Assembly: GCA_947492525.1 (NCBI GenBank)
Contig: CANLNQ010000005.1
Location: forward strand, 62,001 to 126,000
DNA from: an uncultured Granulosicoccus sp.
Lineage (GTDB): Bacteria > Pseudomonadota > Gammaproteobacteria > Granulosicoccales > Granulosicoccaceae
Direction of reading: 5' to 3'
DNA length: 64,000 bases
The notes beneath the pieces were generated by a model. That model did not search any database and had not been told where the DNA came from. It worked only from the letters and a program-made list of their open reading frames with translations. A program made the position numbers and the translations under genes. Position 1 is the first letter of the stretch; every line of letters begins with the position of its first letter. This document shows, piece after piece, positions 37,830 to 47,792 of this stretch.

Positions 37830-38660
37830 ATGTACGGAAAAGCACTGGTAGCAGAGGTCTTCGGTACCTTCTGGTTGGTTCTTGGGGGATGTGGTTCGGC
37901 TGTGCTGGCAGCCATGTTCATGGCGGGTGATACTGGCGTCAATCTCGGTCTCGGATTTCTTGGGGTCGGACTTGCGTTCGGTCTGACTGTCGTGACCGGT
38001 GCCTACGCAGTGGGTCATGTTTCAGGCGGTCATTTCAATCCTGCCGTCACTCTGGGCCTGGTGGCCGGTGGACGCTTTGAAGTTGCCAAGGCTCCCGGCT
38101 ATATCATCGCTCAGGTCATCGGCGGTACGCTGGGTGCAGCCACGATCTACGCCATTGCCTCCGGTCAGCCTGGCTTCGCGATCGAGGCAGGTCCTGGAAC
38201 ATTCGCAACCAACGGCTTCGGTGCCGAGGGTTCTCCCGGCGGATTCAGCATGCAGGCGGCGCTGATCACGGAAGTTGTCATGACGGCCGTCTTCCTGATC
38301 GTCATCATGGGTGCAACGTCCAAGCGGGCATCGGCGGCAATGGGTGGACTCACCATCGGTCTGTCACTGGCACTGATTCACTTCATCAGCATTCCGGTGA
38401 CCAACACGAGTGTCAACCCGGCTCGTTCCACTGCTCAGGCCTTGATCGCCAATGTCTTCGGTAATGACGTCAGCCTGCCCATGCAGCAACTCTGGTTGTT
38501 CTGGGTTGCCCCTATCGTGGGTGCGATCATCGGTGCCATCATCTACCGTGTTCTGATCGACTCGAACGCTGATCTGCCACAGGAAGGTGCCGATGTATTC
38601 CGGACCGATGCATCAGAAGCGACCAGCCGTAGCGCCATGGCGGACCTGGAAAGAGCCTGA
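37830..38660 (+). CDS. aqpZ: Aquaporin Z
   Basis: Water channel of the inner membrane, 276 residues with six helices and two half helices. The NPA boxes are [10 protein letters not shown] and [10 protein letters not shown]. The His in [11 protein letters not shown] and Thr-Arg in the second box match the water-selective filter of AqpZ. The C-terminus has about 35 extra hydrophilic residues (from [12 protein letters not shown]) compared with the 231-residue E. coli protein. GAGGGAAA precedes the ATG. A rho-independent terminator follows. Confidence 0.95.
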   Translation: MYGKALVAEVFGTFWLVLGGCGSAVLAAMFMAGDTGVNLGLGFLGVGLAFGLTVVTGAYAVGHVSGGHFNPAVTLGLVAGGRFEVAKAPGYIIAQVIGGTLGAATIYAIASGQPGFAIEAGPGTFATNGFGAEGSPGGFSMQAALITEVVMTAVFLIVIMGATSKRASAAMGGLTIGLSLALIHFISIPVTNTSVNPARSTAQALIANVFGNDVSLPMQQLWLFWVAPIVGAIIGAIIYRVLIDSNADLPQEGADVFRTDASEATSRSAMADLERA

Positions 38661-38768
38661 AGCATGAAACAGGGAAGGCGCTGACACATCGCGCCTTCGC
38701 TTGCTCTGAATGAGCGGACCGGCCTGGCGTTCAAGTCTTGTTGTTGTCTGTTTCAGGTCGGAGAACGC

Positions 38769-38805
38769 AAAGCACCCGGATCATTGGATTCGGGTGCTTT
38801 TTTTT
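38769..38805 (+). terminator. Rho-independent terminator after aqpZ
   Basis: AAAGCACCCG and CGGGTGCTTT form a 10-bp stem around a 12-base loop, followed by a run of eight T. It ends aqpZ transcription 108 bases after the stop. Confidence 0.9.
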
Positions 38806-38857
38806 GTCTGGGGGAATGTCAGTATGGCCTTCCGTTTCCCGGCTATCGTCGTTCTGC

Positions 38858-39544
38858 ATGAGACTCCTTGCTCGACAAACCCGTGGTCTGCCGATGCTGT
38901 TGCTGGCAGTACTGCTGCTTGTGGTCATCATCGTCATCGCTATCTCTGTGCCTGAAGAGTGGATCCCGGTGAGGCAGTGGGGTCTTCGTCTGGAGTCGGC
39001 TGGCGCGGTGGGTATCATCGTTTTTCTGCTGGCCGCTGCCCTGGCGACCTCTGTCGGGCTGCCGCGTCAGATGGTTGCCTTCACAGGTGGACTGGCCTAC
39101 GGTCTGTTGCCGGGTGTGGCTCTGTCGCTGCTGGCCGCCCTGTGTGGCTGCCATCTGACCGTTCAGGTCTCCAGGCTGCTGCTGCGTCGTCAGGTCGAGC
39201 GCCGCTATCCGGCCGTCATTGAAAAACTGACGAGACTTCTGCAGCACGATACGTTCGTCAAGGTGCTTGTTCTGCGGTTGCAGCCGCTGGGCACCAATCT
39301 GCTGACCAATGTCTGCATCGGCTTTACCGATGTGTCCTATCGCAAGTTCCTGCTGGCCTCGGGAGTCGGTTATATCCCTCAGATGCTGGTCTTTTCCCTG
39401 ATCGGTGCAGGGGTGAGGGTCGGAGAGACGACGCAGGGGCTGATCAGCGGTGTGCTGGTCCTGATTTCGGTCTTTCTGGGCCTTGGTTTGTACGTGCGGC
39501 ACAAAAATCGGCAGAAAAACGCCATTGTCGAGTCAAGTCGTTGA
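38858..39544 (+). CDS. TVP38/TMEM64 (DedA-like, VTT domain) membrane protein
   Basis: 228 residues with five or six hydrophobic segments. TSVGLPRQMVAFTGGLAYG near residue 72 and LGTNLLTNVCIGFTDVSYRKFLL later are the conserved re-entrant regions of the VTT family, which includes phospholipid flippases and YdjZ-like proteins. The ATG at 38858 follows the aqpZ terminator; in-frame sequence upstream contains that terminator and is not coding. Function is probably lipid transport, by family only. Confidence 0.8.
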   Translation: MRLLARQTRGLPMLLLAVLLLVVIIVIAISVPEEWIPVRQWGLRLESAGAVGIIVFLLAAALATSVGLPRQMVAFTGGLAYGLLPGVALSLLAALCGCHLTVQVSRLLLRRQVERRYPAVIEKLTRLLQHDTFVKVLVLRLQPLGTNLLTNVCIGFTDVSYRKFLLASGVGYIPQMLVFSLIGAGVRVGETTQGLISGVLVLISVFLGLGLYVRHKNRQKNAIVESSR

Positions 39545-39582
39545 ATTGGATGGAAATCTTCCAGTAACGAAACAGGGCGGGG

Positions 39583-39611
39583 TTGACAGCCTTGCTCAGT
39601 AAGACTCTAAT
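39583..39611 (+). promoter_or_regulatory. Sigma70 promoter, near consensus
   Basis: TTGACA (39583-39588), 17-base spacer, TCTAAT (39606-39611). Transcription would begin near 39618, about 370 bases ahead of the OmpA-domain gene. Confidence 0.6.
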
Positions 39612-39623
39612 CAAATTGCAGCA

Positions 39624-39639
39624 TGTGATTTGGTTCACA
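39624..39639. promoter_or_regulatory. CRP/Vfr-type binding site
   Basis: TGTGATTTGGTTCACA matches the TGTGA-N6-TCACA consensus exactly. It is centred about 14 bases after the predicted start of the promoter at 39583-39611, a place where CRP would block that promoter; it could instead activate a promoter further right. Confidence 0.55.
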
Positions 39640-39988
39640 CTGCAACCTCCTCCAAGTGGTACTTGCTGGCAGGGACGCTTTCGGTAGCCAGGGATGGCTT
39701 TTTAGCGTCGTGGGCTTGCATCCCAGCGGTTTCTCCCTCGCATCCACCGTTTCATGGCAAGGTCAGGAGACCACTCGTCGACACCAACATCTGCCTGAAA
39801 TGTGCAGATCGCGCTTGTCTGGCCGATACTCACAGGAAGAAGCGACGTGCCGCGCTGACGCAGTGTCCGGATGCACTTGTCTGGTGAACTGTGCACGGTA
39901 AATTGATCACAGTTAACAACAAGTCGGCGCAGATTGTCGTATTGTGGCGGCGCTTGATCGTCGATGAACCATGAGTGACCGTTAGCCA

Positions 39989-41161
39989 ATGTGCATTTCA
40001 GTATCCCGTGTAGTCGCCCTTTCCCTAACTCTGGCTTGTCTTGTACTGGCCTCGCAGCCGGCTGTGGCACAGCAGGGCAACTGGTATATCGGTGCTGGTG
40101 CCGGGGTGTCGAGACTGAGCCCGGATACCGATGGTTCGCAATTCACGCTCGATGATGAAGCGTCTGTTGCAGCCGGTATCTTTGCCGGTCTGGATATCGG
40201 TCAGCGACTGGGTGTCGAGGCGGCCTGGACGCAACTGGGCAGTGCGGGTCTGTCGGATGGCGAGGAAGTGGATTATTCAGCCATCTCCATCGGTGGAATC
40301 GCCTATGTGCTGGGGGAAACCGATGCCAGACGACGTCAGGAAGGCTGGTCCGGTTATCTGCGACTGGGTTTGAGCAAGATCAGCAACGAGTCGGATATCC
40401 TTCTGGCCGAGGAAGACAATACGGCAATCTGGGCCGGCGCCGGCATTCAGTGGCCAATGAGTCACTCGTGGGGCTTGCGCGGTGAACTGGCAAGCTTCGA
40501 TGGTGATGCACAGGCTGCGCAGGCCTCCGTCTACTGGCGGCCCGGGGCGCAGAGAAGCAGCCGCAGAATTTCGCGACCCATACCCGCCACACTGCCGCAA
40601 CCGCAACCGCAACCGCAACCGCAACCGCAACCGCAACCGCAACCTGAAGCTGAAGCTGAAGCTGAAGTAGCGGCACCAGACACCCCACAACCCCCCGCCG
40701 AGACAGAAGAAGAACGCCCAGCTCCGCAGACGGTGGTCACGGTTGAACAACCCTTGTCCACTTCTGCCAGCGCATGCGCCGTACCGGCTGCCGGAGAGCC
40801 GCTGGATGCTCAGGGCTGCGCCCTGTTCAGCGGTGTACTGCAAGGCGTGGAATTCGTGGGTGACAGCACGCGCCTGACAGGCGTCGGCGAAACCTTGCTG
40901 ACTCGACTGGCAGGCTCCTTGAACCAGTATCCCGAGCTGGTCGTGGAGATTCGTGTTCATACGCAGTCCTTTGCCCAGGCGGACCGTGCCAATGAGCTGT
41001 CCCGCGCTCGAGCGGTTGCTGTTGCGCGTTATCTGGTCGGCCAGGGTGTGGATGTCAAGCGTTTGAAGGCGCGCGCATTCGGTGATACCCAACCGCGTGC
41101 CGGCAACGATACTGCCGGAGGACGCCGTCTCAACAATCGCGTCGAGTTGCGCGTTCTGTAG
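39989..41161 (+). CDS. OmpA-family protein with N-terminal barrel and Pro-Gln linker
   Basis: 390 residues. A Sec signal (residues 1-27, SQPAVAQQ) is followed by an 8-strand barrel-like domain (about 30-185), a low-complexity linker of eight Pro-Gln pairs and then Glu-Ala pairs (near 205-225), and a C-terminal OmpA domain (about 275-390) that holds NELSRARAVAVARYL. In that domain the usual HTD, whose Asp binds peptidoglycan, reads HTQ. The barrel shares PDTDG and flanking pattern with the OmpA lipoprotein at 46157. Probable link between outer membrane and cell wall, weakened or altered by the Asp change. Confidence 0.85.
   Translation: MCISVSRVVALSLTLACLVLASQPAVAQQGNWYIGAGAGVSRLSPDTDGSQFTLDDEASVAAGIFAGLDIGQRLGVEAAWTQLGSAGLSDGEEVDYSAISIGGIAYVLGETDARRRQEGWSGYLRLGLSKISNESDILLAEEDNTAIWAGAGIQWPMSHSWGLRGELASFDGDAQAAQASVYWRPGAQRSSRRISRPIPATLPQPQPQPQPQPQPQPQPEAEAEAEVAAPDTPQPPAETEEERPAPQTVVTVEQPLSTSASACAVPAAGEPLDAQGCALFSGVLQGVEFVGDSTRLTGVGETLLTRLAGSLNQYPELVVEIRVHTQSFAQADRANELSRARAVAVARYLVGQGVDVKRLKARAFGDTQPRAGNDTAGGRRLNNRVELRVL
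40595..40642. repeat. Eight tandem copies of CCGCAA in coding sequence
   Basis: CCGCAA is repeated eight times, coding Pro-Gln pairs, and is followed by GCTGAA repeats coding Ala-Glu. Because the unit is six bases, copy changes alter linker length without shifting the frame. Confidence 0.95.
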
Positions 41162-41321
41162 TAGCGGTAACACGTAGAAAGCGCTTCGGGTCATTAACGT
41201 GTTCCGTTCGACAAAAACGCGCTAAACCTGCGGGGCCCGAGGTGTAACGGAACACTATCGGGATTGGAAATTGCTTTTGCTGTCCTGTCAACGCCGATTG
41301 TGTGGCAGGAACAGAACACCC

Positions 41322-42719
41322 ATGATTCATCCCCGCAGTTCAATCCGGCCGGCAATGTCCGGCAGAGGTCGTACCTGTCTGACCCTGCTGGTTTGCAGCC
41401 TCATGTCAGCCTGTTCGGCTTCCTTGCCGGTCTTTCAGGATGCCGGCGTTTTCACCCGGTCGGCTGATGATCAGGCCGTTCGTACCCGGGACGACGGACG
41501 TGTGCTGGATGGCCGCGCGCGGGGACGCTACGATCACGACCTGCAGCTCGCTTCGCAAGACGCGGATGCTGCCGATGTGCAGATCACTGCCTATCAGAGA
41601 GACCAGTCTCCCCCCAGGTCCGTGACAAAGACCGAATCAAGGCCGGAGCTGGGCATGGCCAATCGATGGCGTCCAGCCACACGCAGCAACGACCTGGACG
41701 GCGATGGTGTGGTCGACTCTCTCGACGAATGTCCTGACACCGCTACTCACGTCACGGTGGACCGACTCGGTTGCGGGCTGTTCGATGCCGTGCTGGACGA
41801 GGTCGTGTTCACGCCTGGTTCTCGCTGGCTTTCCGACCCCGCGCGCAACCGTCTGGATCAATTGGCAGAGACGCTGTTGGCCTTTCCTGAATCCAGGGTA
41901 CAGGTGCGTGCCCATACTGATTCATCGGGATCTGCCAGCCTGAATCAGCGTCTGTCCGCCGAGCGTGCTGAATCGGTCGTGCAGTATCTGCTGAGCCGGG
42001 GCGTACATGTGCAGCAGTTGCAGGCAGTGGGCATGGGAGAGTCACAGCCGCTGGCCAGTAACAGCAGTGCGACTGGCCAGTTGCGCAATCGGCGTGTGGA
42101 CATCGTGACCTTGCCGGATCAGGATGCCGGCGAATTGCCGGAGCTGACGCCGCCGGGCGGTGTGCGGGCGGTAACCCTGCTGGCCTCCGCTACGCCGCAA
42201 GACTACAAGTCTGTTCCAGAGAGTGAGCAGCCCACAGCCAGGCGTCCGGAAAGAACGGCCGAGCCTGCTTTCCAGGCGGCACTGCCGCTTGCTGTCCGAG
42301 AACGATCAAAGCCGCCAGTCATGCCGTTGCCGCAACCCGGATTCGCGCCGGGTGTCAGAATCTCGGGCGTTGTGAAAGGGCTGGGTTTCAAGTCCGGTTC
42401 GGCTGATATCCAGGCAGACAGTCACGTCGTTCTGGATGGGATCGCCCGAACGCTGCTGGACAATCCGCAGGTGCGGATCGTGGTCATGGCCCACACGGAT
42501 GACAGCGGAGAGGCTGATCGGAATCTGCAGTTGTCTCGACAACGTGCGCAGGCCGTGGTGAGCTATCTGGCAGAGCAGGGGGTTGCCGGAGAACGACTCG
42601 CTGCCGAGGGTTATGGAGAGATGCTGCCTCTGGTGCAGAACCTCACCGATGAGGATCGTGCAACCAACCGCCGGGTGGAGATCCGGATTCAGCGAGATCA
42701 GGGTCAGTCTGAGAGCTGA
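41322..42719 (+). CDS. Putative lipoprotein with two OmpA domains and a TSP3 motif
   Basis: 465 residues. The N-terminus ends in LLVCSLMSACSAS, a likely lipobox. A single calcium-binding type motif DLDGDGVVDSLDECPD lies before the first OmpA domain (about 165-275: AHTDSSGSASLNQRLSAERA). A linker of about 80 residues rich in Pro and Glu leads to the second OmpA domain (about 350-460: AHTDDSGEADRNLQLSRQRA). Both keep the Asp and Arg that bind the diaminopimelate of peptidoglycan. Two such domains in one chain are unusual. ATG at 41322 preferred over 41271. Confidence 0.82.
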   Translation: MIHPRSSIRPAMSGRGRTCLTLLVCSLMSACSASLPVFQDAGVFTRSADDQAVRTRDDGRVLDGRARGRYDHDLQLASQDADAADVQITAYQRDQSPPRSVTKTESRPELGMANRWRPATRSNDLDGDGVVDSLDECPDTATHVTVDRLGCGLFDAVLDEVVFTPGSRWLSDPARNRLDQLAETLLAFPESRVQVRAHTDSSGSASLNQRLSAERAESVVQYLLSRGVHVQQLQAVGMGESQPLASNSSATGQLRNRRVDIVTLPDQDAGELPELTPPGGVRAVTLLASATPQDYKSVPESEQPTARRPERTAEPAFQAALPLAVRERSKPPVMPLPQPGFAPGVRISGVVKGLGFKSGSADIQADSHVVLDGIARTLLDNPQVRIVVMAHTDDSGEADRNLQLSRQRAQAVVSYLAEQGVAGERLAAEGYGEMLPLVQNLTDEDRATNRRVEIRIQRDQGQSES

Positions 42720-42926
42720 AAAATGCCTGATGAGAAGGAATTGACAGGGTTTTACATCTGATATTAAGCTGTCATGCGACTTGTCGGAGACATCCTGCAG
42801 GGTCGTGAAGTAGGTCGTGCTAATAAGCCAAGTAACCTGTTATCGTATTGTCGGTGCCGGAATTAACGTGGTGTCCGGATAGTAAGTCATCGTTAACAGG
42901 GACCGCCACGCGGTCAATCGAACATC

Positions 42927-45900
42927 ATGAGCAAGAAGCACTTGTACTATCGCTTCACGAGCCCCTGCACGCGTACCTCTGGTGCACTGGCCGTGACCCC
43001 CGGAATACTGACCATGGCCATCGGCCTGGTGTTGGGAACGGTATCCACTGCCAGTCTGGCTGCCGACAACGTTTCCTCGAGCCCGTTCGCCTTGAGCGAA
43101 TCGGCTGGATTCTCGGTCCAGGCCAAGGCGGCAGACGGCCCCGATTCCGACGGCGACGGTATTCGCAATCAGGACGATCTGGACGACGACAACGATGGCA
43201 TTCTCGATTCCGTCGAGGGTGGTGTCGACAACGACGGCGACGGATTCCCGGACAACAATTCCACGGATACCGATGGCGATGGCGTTCCCGATCTGCTGGA
43301 TCTGGACAGCGACAACGACGGCATTCTGGACAACATGGAAGCACGCCTGTCACGTGATTCGGTGAAGGCGCTGGATCAGGTCCCCAATGGTGCGATAGAC
43401 ATCGGCATACCCGTGGGTGCCAATGGCGTCGCCGATGAGATCGAGACCTGGGCTGACTCAGGGCAAATGAAATTCGCCCTGCCGGATACGGATCAGGACG
43501 GCACACCTGATTTCCGCGACCGGGACAGCGATAACGATGGCATCTATGACATCGTCGAAGCGGGCGGTGTGGATTCCGATACCGATGGTCGGCTGGACGG
43601 CTTCTACGATGCCGATGGCAAAGGTGTCGACGACACCGTTCAATCTTCCGCCCTGCCGCTGTTCGATACCGACGGCGACTTCATCCTGGATTTTCGGGAT
43701 CTGGACTCCGATGGTGACACCATTCCCGACAGTGTCGAGTCCGGTGGCAATGCCAGCTCTCCGCTGGATAGCGATGGCGATGGCGCCGCCGATTATCGCG
43801 AGTCCGATAGCGACGGCGATGGTATCGGTGACCGGCAGGAAGCGGGTAGCGATGTCTATTCGCCGGTAGACAGTGATGGCGATGGCATCCCCGATTATCG
43901 CGACGATGATGCGGCCAGCGGCAATACGGACAACGACAGTGGTGATGCCCAGAACGGTAGCGATGCGGGCAGTGACGCTGGCGGTGATGCTGGCGGTGAT
44001 GCCGATGTCGACACCGGTTCCGATGCCGACGTTGACGACGGCATTCGAGATGACGATCGACCTGATCGTGATGGCGATGGCATTGCCAATCAGGACGATC
44101 TGGATGATGACAACGACGGTATTCTCGATACTGAAGAAGGCATTATCGATGCCGATGGCAATGGTGTCGCTGATGCGACATCACGCGATACCGATGGTGA
44201 CGGTACGCCTGACGGCAATGATCTGGACAGTGACAATGACGGCATTCTGGATCTGATCGAAGCACGCTTTGACGACGCAACCGTAGCTTCGCTGGATACT
44301 GTCAACAACGGCGCCATCGATATTCGCAATCCTGTCGGTAGCAATGGCATTGCCGACGCCATCGAATCCGGCGTCGATTCGGGCACCATCAGTGCGCCCT
44401 TGTTCGATACGGATGGGGATGGCACACCCGATTACCTGGACACCGATAGCGATGGCGACGGCATCTTCGACCTGGTCGAGGCCGGCGGTGTGGATGGTGA
44501 TGGCGATGGTCGCATCGATGGTTTTGTCGATCTGGATACCAAGGGTGTCGACGATGCAGTGCAGGCCAGCGCTCTGCCGCGCTTCGATACGGATTCCGAC
44601 GGCCTGCGCGATTATCGCGATACCGATTCGGATAACGATGGCATCCCCGATGAGGTAGAGAATACCGGCAGTGCCTCGGCACCCACGGACAGCGATGGTG
44701 ATGGTGCTGCGGATTACCGCGAGCAGGACTCCGACAACGATGGTGTCAACGATGCCACTGAAGTCGGTGCGGATACCGACAACCCTGTCGACACCAACGG
44801 TGATGGCACGGCAGACTTCCAGGATCCCGATGCGCAGTACACCGGCAATGGCTCTGTCGATCCGGATCCGACACCCTCTCAGGATCACGATGGCGACGGT
44901 GTGCCGAACTCGCAGGATTCCGACGATGACAACGATGGTATTTCAGACCTGGTCGAAGGCACCATCGACAGCGACAGTGATGGCATCATCAACCGCCTCG
45001 ATCGCGATAGCGACAACGACGGAATTCTCGACTCCGTTGAAAGAGGGCTTGATACCGACGGTGATGGCGTACCCGATTACAGGGACCTTGACAGCGACAA
45101 CGATGGCCAGTACGACGCGCTCGAAGCCGGTCGCACGGCGGTAGCTTCAAGTGGTCGTCTGGCCTCTGCGGCCAGTGTCGATGCGTTTGGTCTGGCTGAT
45201 GGTGCCAGTGATCACGTCGTGGACACCGACGGGGATGGTGTCACCGACCCGCTGGATCTGGATTCGGATAACGACGGTGTGCCGGATCTGCATGAAGCGG
45301 GATTGGCCGATGCCGATCTGGATGCCCGTATCGACAATCTCGTCGACGCCAACGGCGACGGTGCCGATGATTCGCGTCTGGGCCACACGGTATCTCTGCG
45401 AGATACCGATGGCGATCGCATCGCCGATTCCCGGGATCTGGACAGCGATCAGGATAGCCTGTCGGATCTGTTCGAGAACAGTGGCAGCGACGATGATCAG
45501 GACAACAATGGCCAGGTAGACAACTTTGTCGATCTCAATGGCGATGGTCTGGATGACAACGTGGCCGCCCATCTGGCACCGCCCACCGATACCGATAATG
45601 ATGGTGTGCCCAATTTCATCGATCTCGATAGCGACGGTGATGGCATCAGCGATCTGATCGAGGCCGGTGGTCAGGATGAGAACAGCGATAGCCGAACCGA
45701 CCTTCTGGCGGACAGCGATGGCGATGGCATACCGGATGTGAACGATGCCGATTTCACCGGTGGCAGCGATATCGACAATGACGGAATCGACGACTCTGTA
45801 GATGCCGACTTCGTTACCGGCCCTGACAGTGATGGAGATGGCGTCGTTGATCGTTTCGATCCGGATGCTGATGGCAACGGTTTTGCCGGTCCGCTCGATG

Positions 45901-46160
45901 ACAATGACGATGGTCAATCCCAGGGTGATCCGCTCGATCTGCCTGATTCAGACGGAGACGGCATTCCTGATCTCCAGCAAGGCCAGGCACTCAGCGGCGA
46001 AATAGAAACCGGTCTGGGCGGCTCGGGTTTTGGTTGCAGCATTGCAACCGCTGGAAGTCGCACGGGCATTGATCCCTTGCTGCCGTTGCTGCTGGGAGGC
46101 AGTGTCATGGCTCTGGGGGCGCGTATTCGTCGTCGCAGGGAGACCGGTTCCGACTCATGA
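42927..46160 (+). CDS. Thrombospondin type 3 repeat surface protein with C-terminal sorting tail
   Basis: 1077 residues. A signal peptide (about 1-46, ending ASLAADN) is followed by some sixty Asp-rich motifs of the form DxDGDGxxD, which bind calcium in thrombospondin type 3 repeats. They are grouped in higher-order copies starting near residues 71, 378 and 651, each opening with D-x-DGDG-x-x-N-x-xD. The C-terminus has GSGFGCSI, then [17 protein letters not shown] and RIRRRR, the tripartite form of sorting tails like JDVT- or MYXO-CTERM. Probably anchored on the cell surface. It overlaps the next OmpA gene by ATGA, so both are made together. Confidence 0.88.
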   Translation: MSKKHLYYRFTSPCTRTSGALAVTPGILTMAIGLVLGTVSTASLAADNVSSSPFALSESAGFSVQAKAADGPDSDGDGIRNQDDLDDDNDGILDSVEGGVDNDGDGFPDNNSTDTDGDGVPDLLDLDSDNDGILDNMEARLSRDSVKALDQVPNGAIDIGIPVGANGVADEIETWADSGQMKFALPDTDQDGTPDFRDRDSDNDGIYDIVEAGGVDSDTDGRLDGFYDADGKGVDDTVQSSALPLFDTDGDFILDFRDLDSDGDTIPDSVESGGNASSPLDSDGDGAADYRESDSDGDGIGDRQEAGSDVYSPVDSDGDGIPDYRDDDAASGNTDNDSGDAQNGSDAGSDAGGDAGGDADVDTGSDADVDDGIRDDDRPDRDGDGIANQDDLDDDNDGILDTEEGIIDADGNGVADATSRDTDGDGTPDGNDLDSDNDGILDLIEARFDDATVASLDTVNNGAIDIRNPVGSNGIADAIESGVDSGTISAPLFDTDGDGTPDYLDTDSDGDGIFDLVEAGGVDGDGDGRIDGFVDLDTKGVDDAVQASALPRFDTDSDGLRDYRDTDSDNDGIPDEVENTGSASAPTDSDGDGAADYREQDSDNDGVNDATEVGADTDNPVDTNGDGTADFQDPDAQYTGNGSVDPDPTPSQDHDGDGVPNSQDSDDDNDGISDLVEGTIDSDSDGIINRLDRDSDNDGILDSVERGLDTDGDGVPDYRDLDSDNDGQYDALEAGRTAVASSGRLASAASVDAFGLADGASDHVVDTDGDGVTDPLDLDSDNDGVPDLHEAGLADADLDARIDNLVDANGDGADDSRLGHTVSLRDTDGDRIADSRDLDSDQDSLSDLFENSGSDDDQDNNGQVDNFVDLNGDGLDDNVAAHLAPPTDTDNDGVPNFIDLDSDGDGISDLIEAGGQDENSDSRTDLLADSDGDGIPDVNDADFTGGSDIDNDGIDDSVDADFVTGPDSDGDGVVDRFDPDADGNGFAGPLDDNDDGQSQGDPLDLPDSDGDGIPDLQQGQALSGEIETGLGGSGFGCSIATAGSRTGIDPLLPLLLGGSVMALGARIRRRRETGSDS
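43137..45700. repeat. Higher-order repeats within the TSP3 gene
   Basis: Three long copies begin at about 43139, 44060 and 44879, spaced 921 and 819 bases. Copies 1 and 2 match across most of their length at the protein level, including non-TSP3 stretches such as NGAIDI and EAGGVD; copy 3 matches at its start and then diverges. This suggests duplication of a unit of about 300 residues. Confidence 0.75.
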
Positions 46161-47461
46161 TCGAGATGTATGTGGGTAATGGTGGTCGCTCCCGTCAACG
46201 AGGGGAGTTGCCTCTCCGGTCTGTCGCCAGCGGTGGCGAAGGTCATCCTCGGCGGCAAGGCCAGGCGCAGTTTCGTCGCCTGGCAATGCCGGCAACTGCG
46301 CTGAGCGCCCTGATGGTTCTGGCCGGTTGCAGTTCGATCGGCGCGAGCAGGGCCGATCGAGACTTTCAGCCTCGCGTCTATGTTGGCGCGGGCCTGCTGG
46401 CGAGTCGACTGGAGCCGGACACGGACGGTGTCATCGGCACGTCGGTCGATGAAAACATGAGCGGTGGCGGTTCCGTGGCATTGGGTTATGACATCAACAG
46501 CCGCTTCAGTGTGGAAGGCCATATTGCGGCACTCGGCGAAGCCACGCTCGATCCGGAAGGCAGTATCGATTACACCGTGGGTGGTTTGAGCGCACTGGCC
46601 TATGTCTCACGGGAGGCGCGCGATCGGGCCAGACGAGAAGGACTGTCGGTGTTCGGCAGGCTCGGCGTCGGTGCGCTGGACAACGAGGCCAGTGGCGTTC
46701 GTTATACGCAGGTCAACGATGTGCATCTGCTTGCCGGGCTTGGCCTGGAATACGGTCTGTCCAACGGTGTCGGTCTGCGCGCCGAGCTGGTGGCCCATGA
46801 AACGGACGCCAAGTATGCACAGCTCGGGCTGATCTATCGCTTCGGGTCTGCAGGCGCAGGGCGAGGCGCGATCACACCTCCGCCGCAACCGTCTGTGGTG
46901 TTGCCGGAAGTTGTCGATATTCCTGTTGAAGGGGTGCCATTGGAATCCGATCCCGGCATTGTCACCAGCGAACCTGAACCGCTTGACAGGTCTGAAAAGC
47001 CGGTTGCCGTCCTGCCACCAGCAGACAGTGGCGATACCGATGGTGACGGCGTAGTCGACGACGTGGATCAGTGCCCGGAAACGGCGGCGGATACGCCTGT
47101 CAAGACCAACGGTTGTGTCATGTTCGATGGCGTGGTCGAAGGCGTCAACTTCCAACCGGGCTCAGACCGTCTGACTGCAGAGGCCATTGACGTTCTGGCA
47201 GGGGTTGCCAGCACCCTGCAGCAGTATCCGAATATCCGGGTCATCATCGAAGCGCATACCGATAACGAAGGGCCGGCTGCCGTCAATCTGCAATTGTCGA
47301 AACGTCGTGCCATCGCTGTTGCTCGTTATCTGGTTGACGCCGGCATCTCCGGTTCTCGCCTGAAGCCTCAGGCCTACGGAGAATCCCGTCCTCGCACCAG
47401 CAATCTTACCGCGCAGGGCCGTGCTGCCAATCGCCGGGTCGAGTTCTCCATCCTGCAGTAA
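46157..47461 (+). CDS. OmpA-family lipoprotein with barrel domain and TSP3 motif
   Basis: 434 residues. The lipobox LMVLAGCSS is clear, after an n-region of 44 residues that is too long if the first ATG (overlapping the TSP3 gene) is used; an ATG at 46286 would give a normal signal. Residues 70-240 form a barrel domain related to that of the 39989 gene ([12 protein letters not shown]). A Pro-rich linker, the motif [17 protein letters not shown] and an intact OmpA domain follow ([20 protein letters not shown]). It likely ties the TSP3 surface layer to peptidoglycan. Confidence 0.85.
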   Translation: MIEMYVGNGGRSRQRGELPLRSVASGGEGHPRRQGQAQFRRLAMPATALSALMVLAGCSSIGASRADRDFQPRVYVGAGLLASRLEPDTDGVIGTSVDENMSGGGSVALGYDINSRFSVEGHIAALGEATLDPEGSIDYTVGGLSALAYVSREARDRARREGLSVFGRLGVGALDNEASGVRYTQVNDVHLLAGLGLEYGLSNGVGLRAELVAHETDAKYAQLGLIYRFGSAGAGRGAITPPPQPSVVLPEVVDIPVEGVPLESDPGIVTSEPEPLDRSEKPVAVLPPADSGDTDGDGVVDDVDQCPETAADTPVKTNGCVMFDGVVEGVNFQPGSDRLTAEAIDVLAGVASTLQQYPNIRVIIEAHTDNEGPAAVNLQLSKRRAIAVARYLVDAGISGSRLKPQAYGESRPRTSNLTAQGRAANRRVEFSILQ

Positions 47462-47468
47462 GGGATCT

Positions 47469-47488
47469 GACCGGGCTTCGGCCCGGTC
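47469..47488 (+). terminator. Hairpin with TTCG loop after OmpA gene
   Basis: GACCGGGC, loop TTCG, GCCCGGTC: a perfect 8-bp stem 8 bases after the stop. It lacks a T run, so it may act in rho-dependent ending or mRNA 3' protection. Confidence 0.55.
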
Positions 47489-47777
47489 CTCTCCAGCAAG
47501 CGCGCGCGGGGTGAAATGCCATCGCGTTTTCAGCCCTCCGACACCCTGAACCGTCCCTTGTCCGACGCGACGCACCGCCCTGGTGCGAGCCCGCTATGGT
47601 GGGCTTTTCAGCGCCATTCACGGTGTAATGCTTGATGCAGTTACACTTGAATTGAAACTACCGAAAAAAAATAATATGACAGGATCGTGACCATCTCTGT
47701 CACGTGAAGAGTGCCCTGAGGGACGCCAAGTCCGCGATATTGCAGCACCCTTGCCATCTGGTCTGACAAAACCAGAA

Positions 47778-47792
47778 TGTAGTGAAATTACA
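47778..47792. promoter_or_regulatory. HexR-like binding site upstream of pckA
   Basis: TGTAGTGAAATTACA fits the HexR pattern TGTART-WWW-ATTACA with one mismatch in the central W positions. HexR is known in gammaproteobacteria to control central carbon genes including pckA. A further half site TGTAGT lies at about 47798. Position is 171 bases before the pckA start. Confidence 0.6.

Larger units (their letters stand above)
39545..39988. other. Long leader region with promoter and CRP-like site
   Basis: A 444-base gap that holds a near-consensus sigma70 promoter at its left end, a perfect CRP-type dyad just after it, and then about 350 bases without a supported gene before the OmpA-type gene. 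Whether the stretch is a long 5' leader or a small RNA cannot be told from sequence. Confidence 0.55.

Noticed and set aside
39630-39887. 85-codon frame after the CRP-like site
   Set aside because: TTG start without ribosome binding site and no recognisable sequence; more likely leader or small RNA.
44181-45917. Long minus-strand frames inside the TSP3 gene
   Set aside because: Ile/Val-rich repeats are the complement of Asp-Gly codons; no ribosome binding sites.
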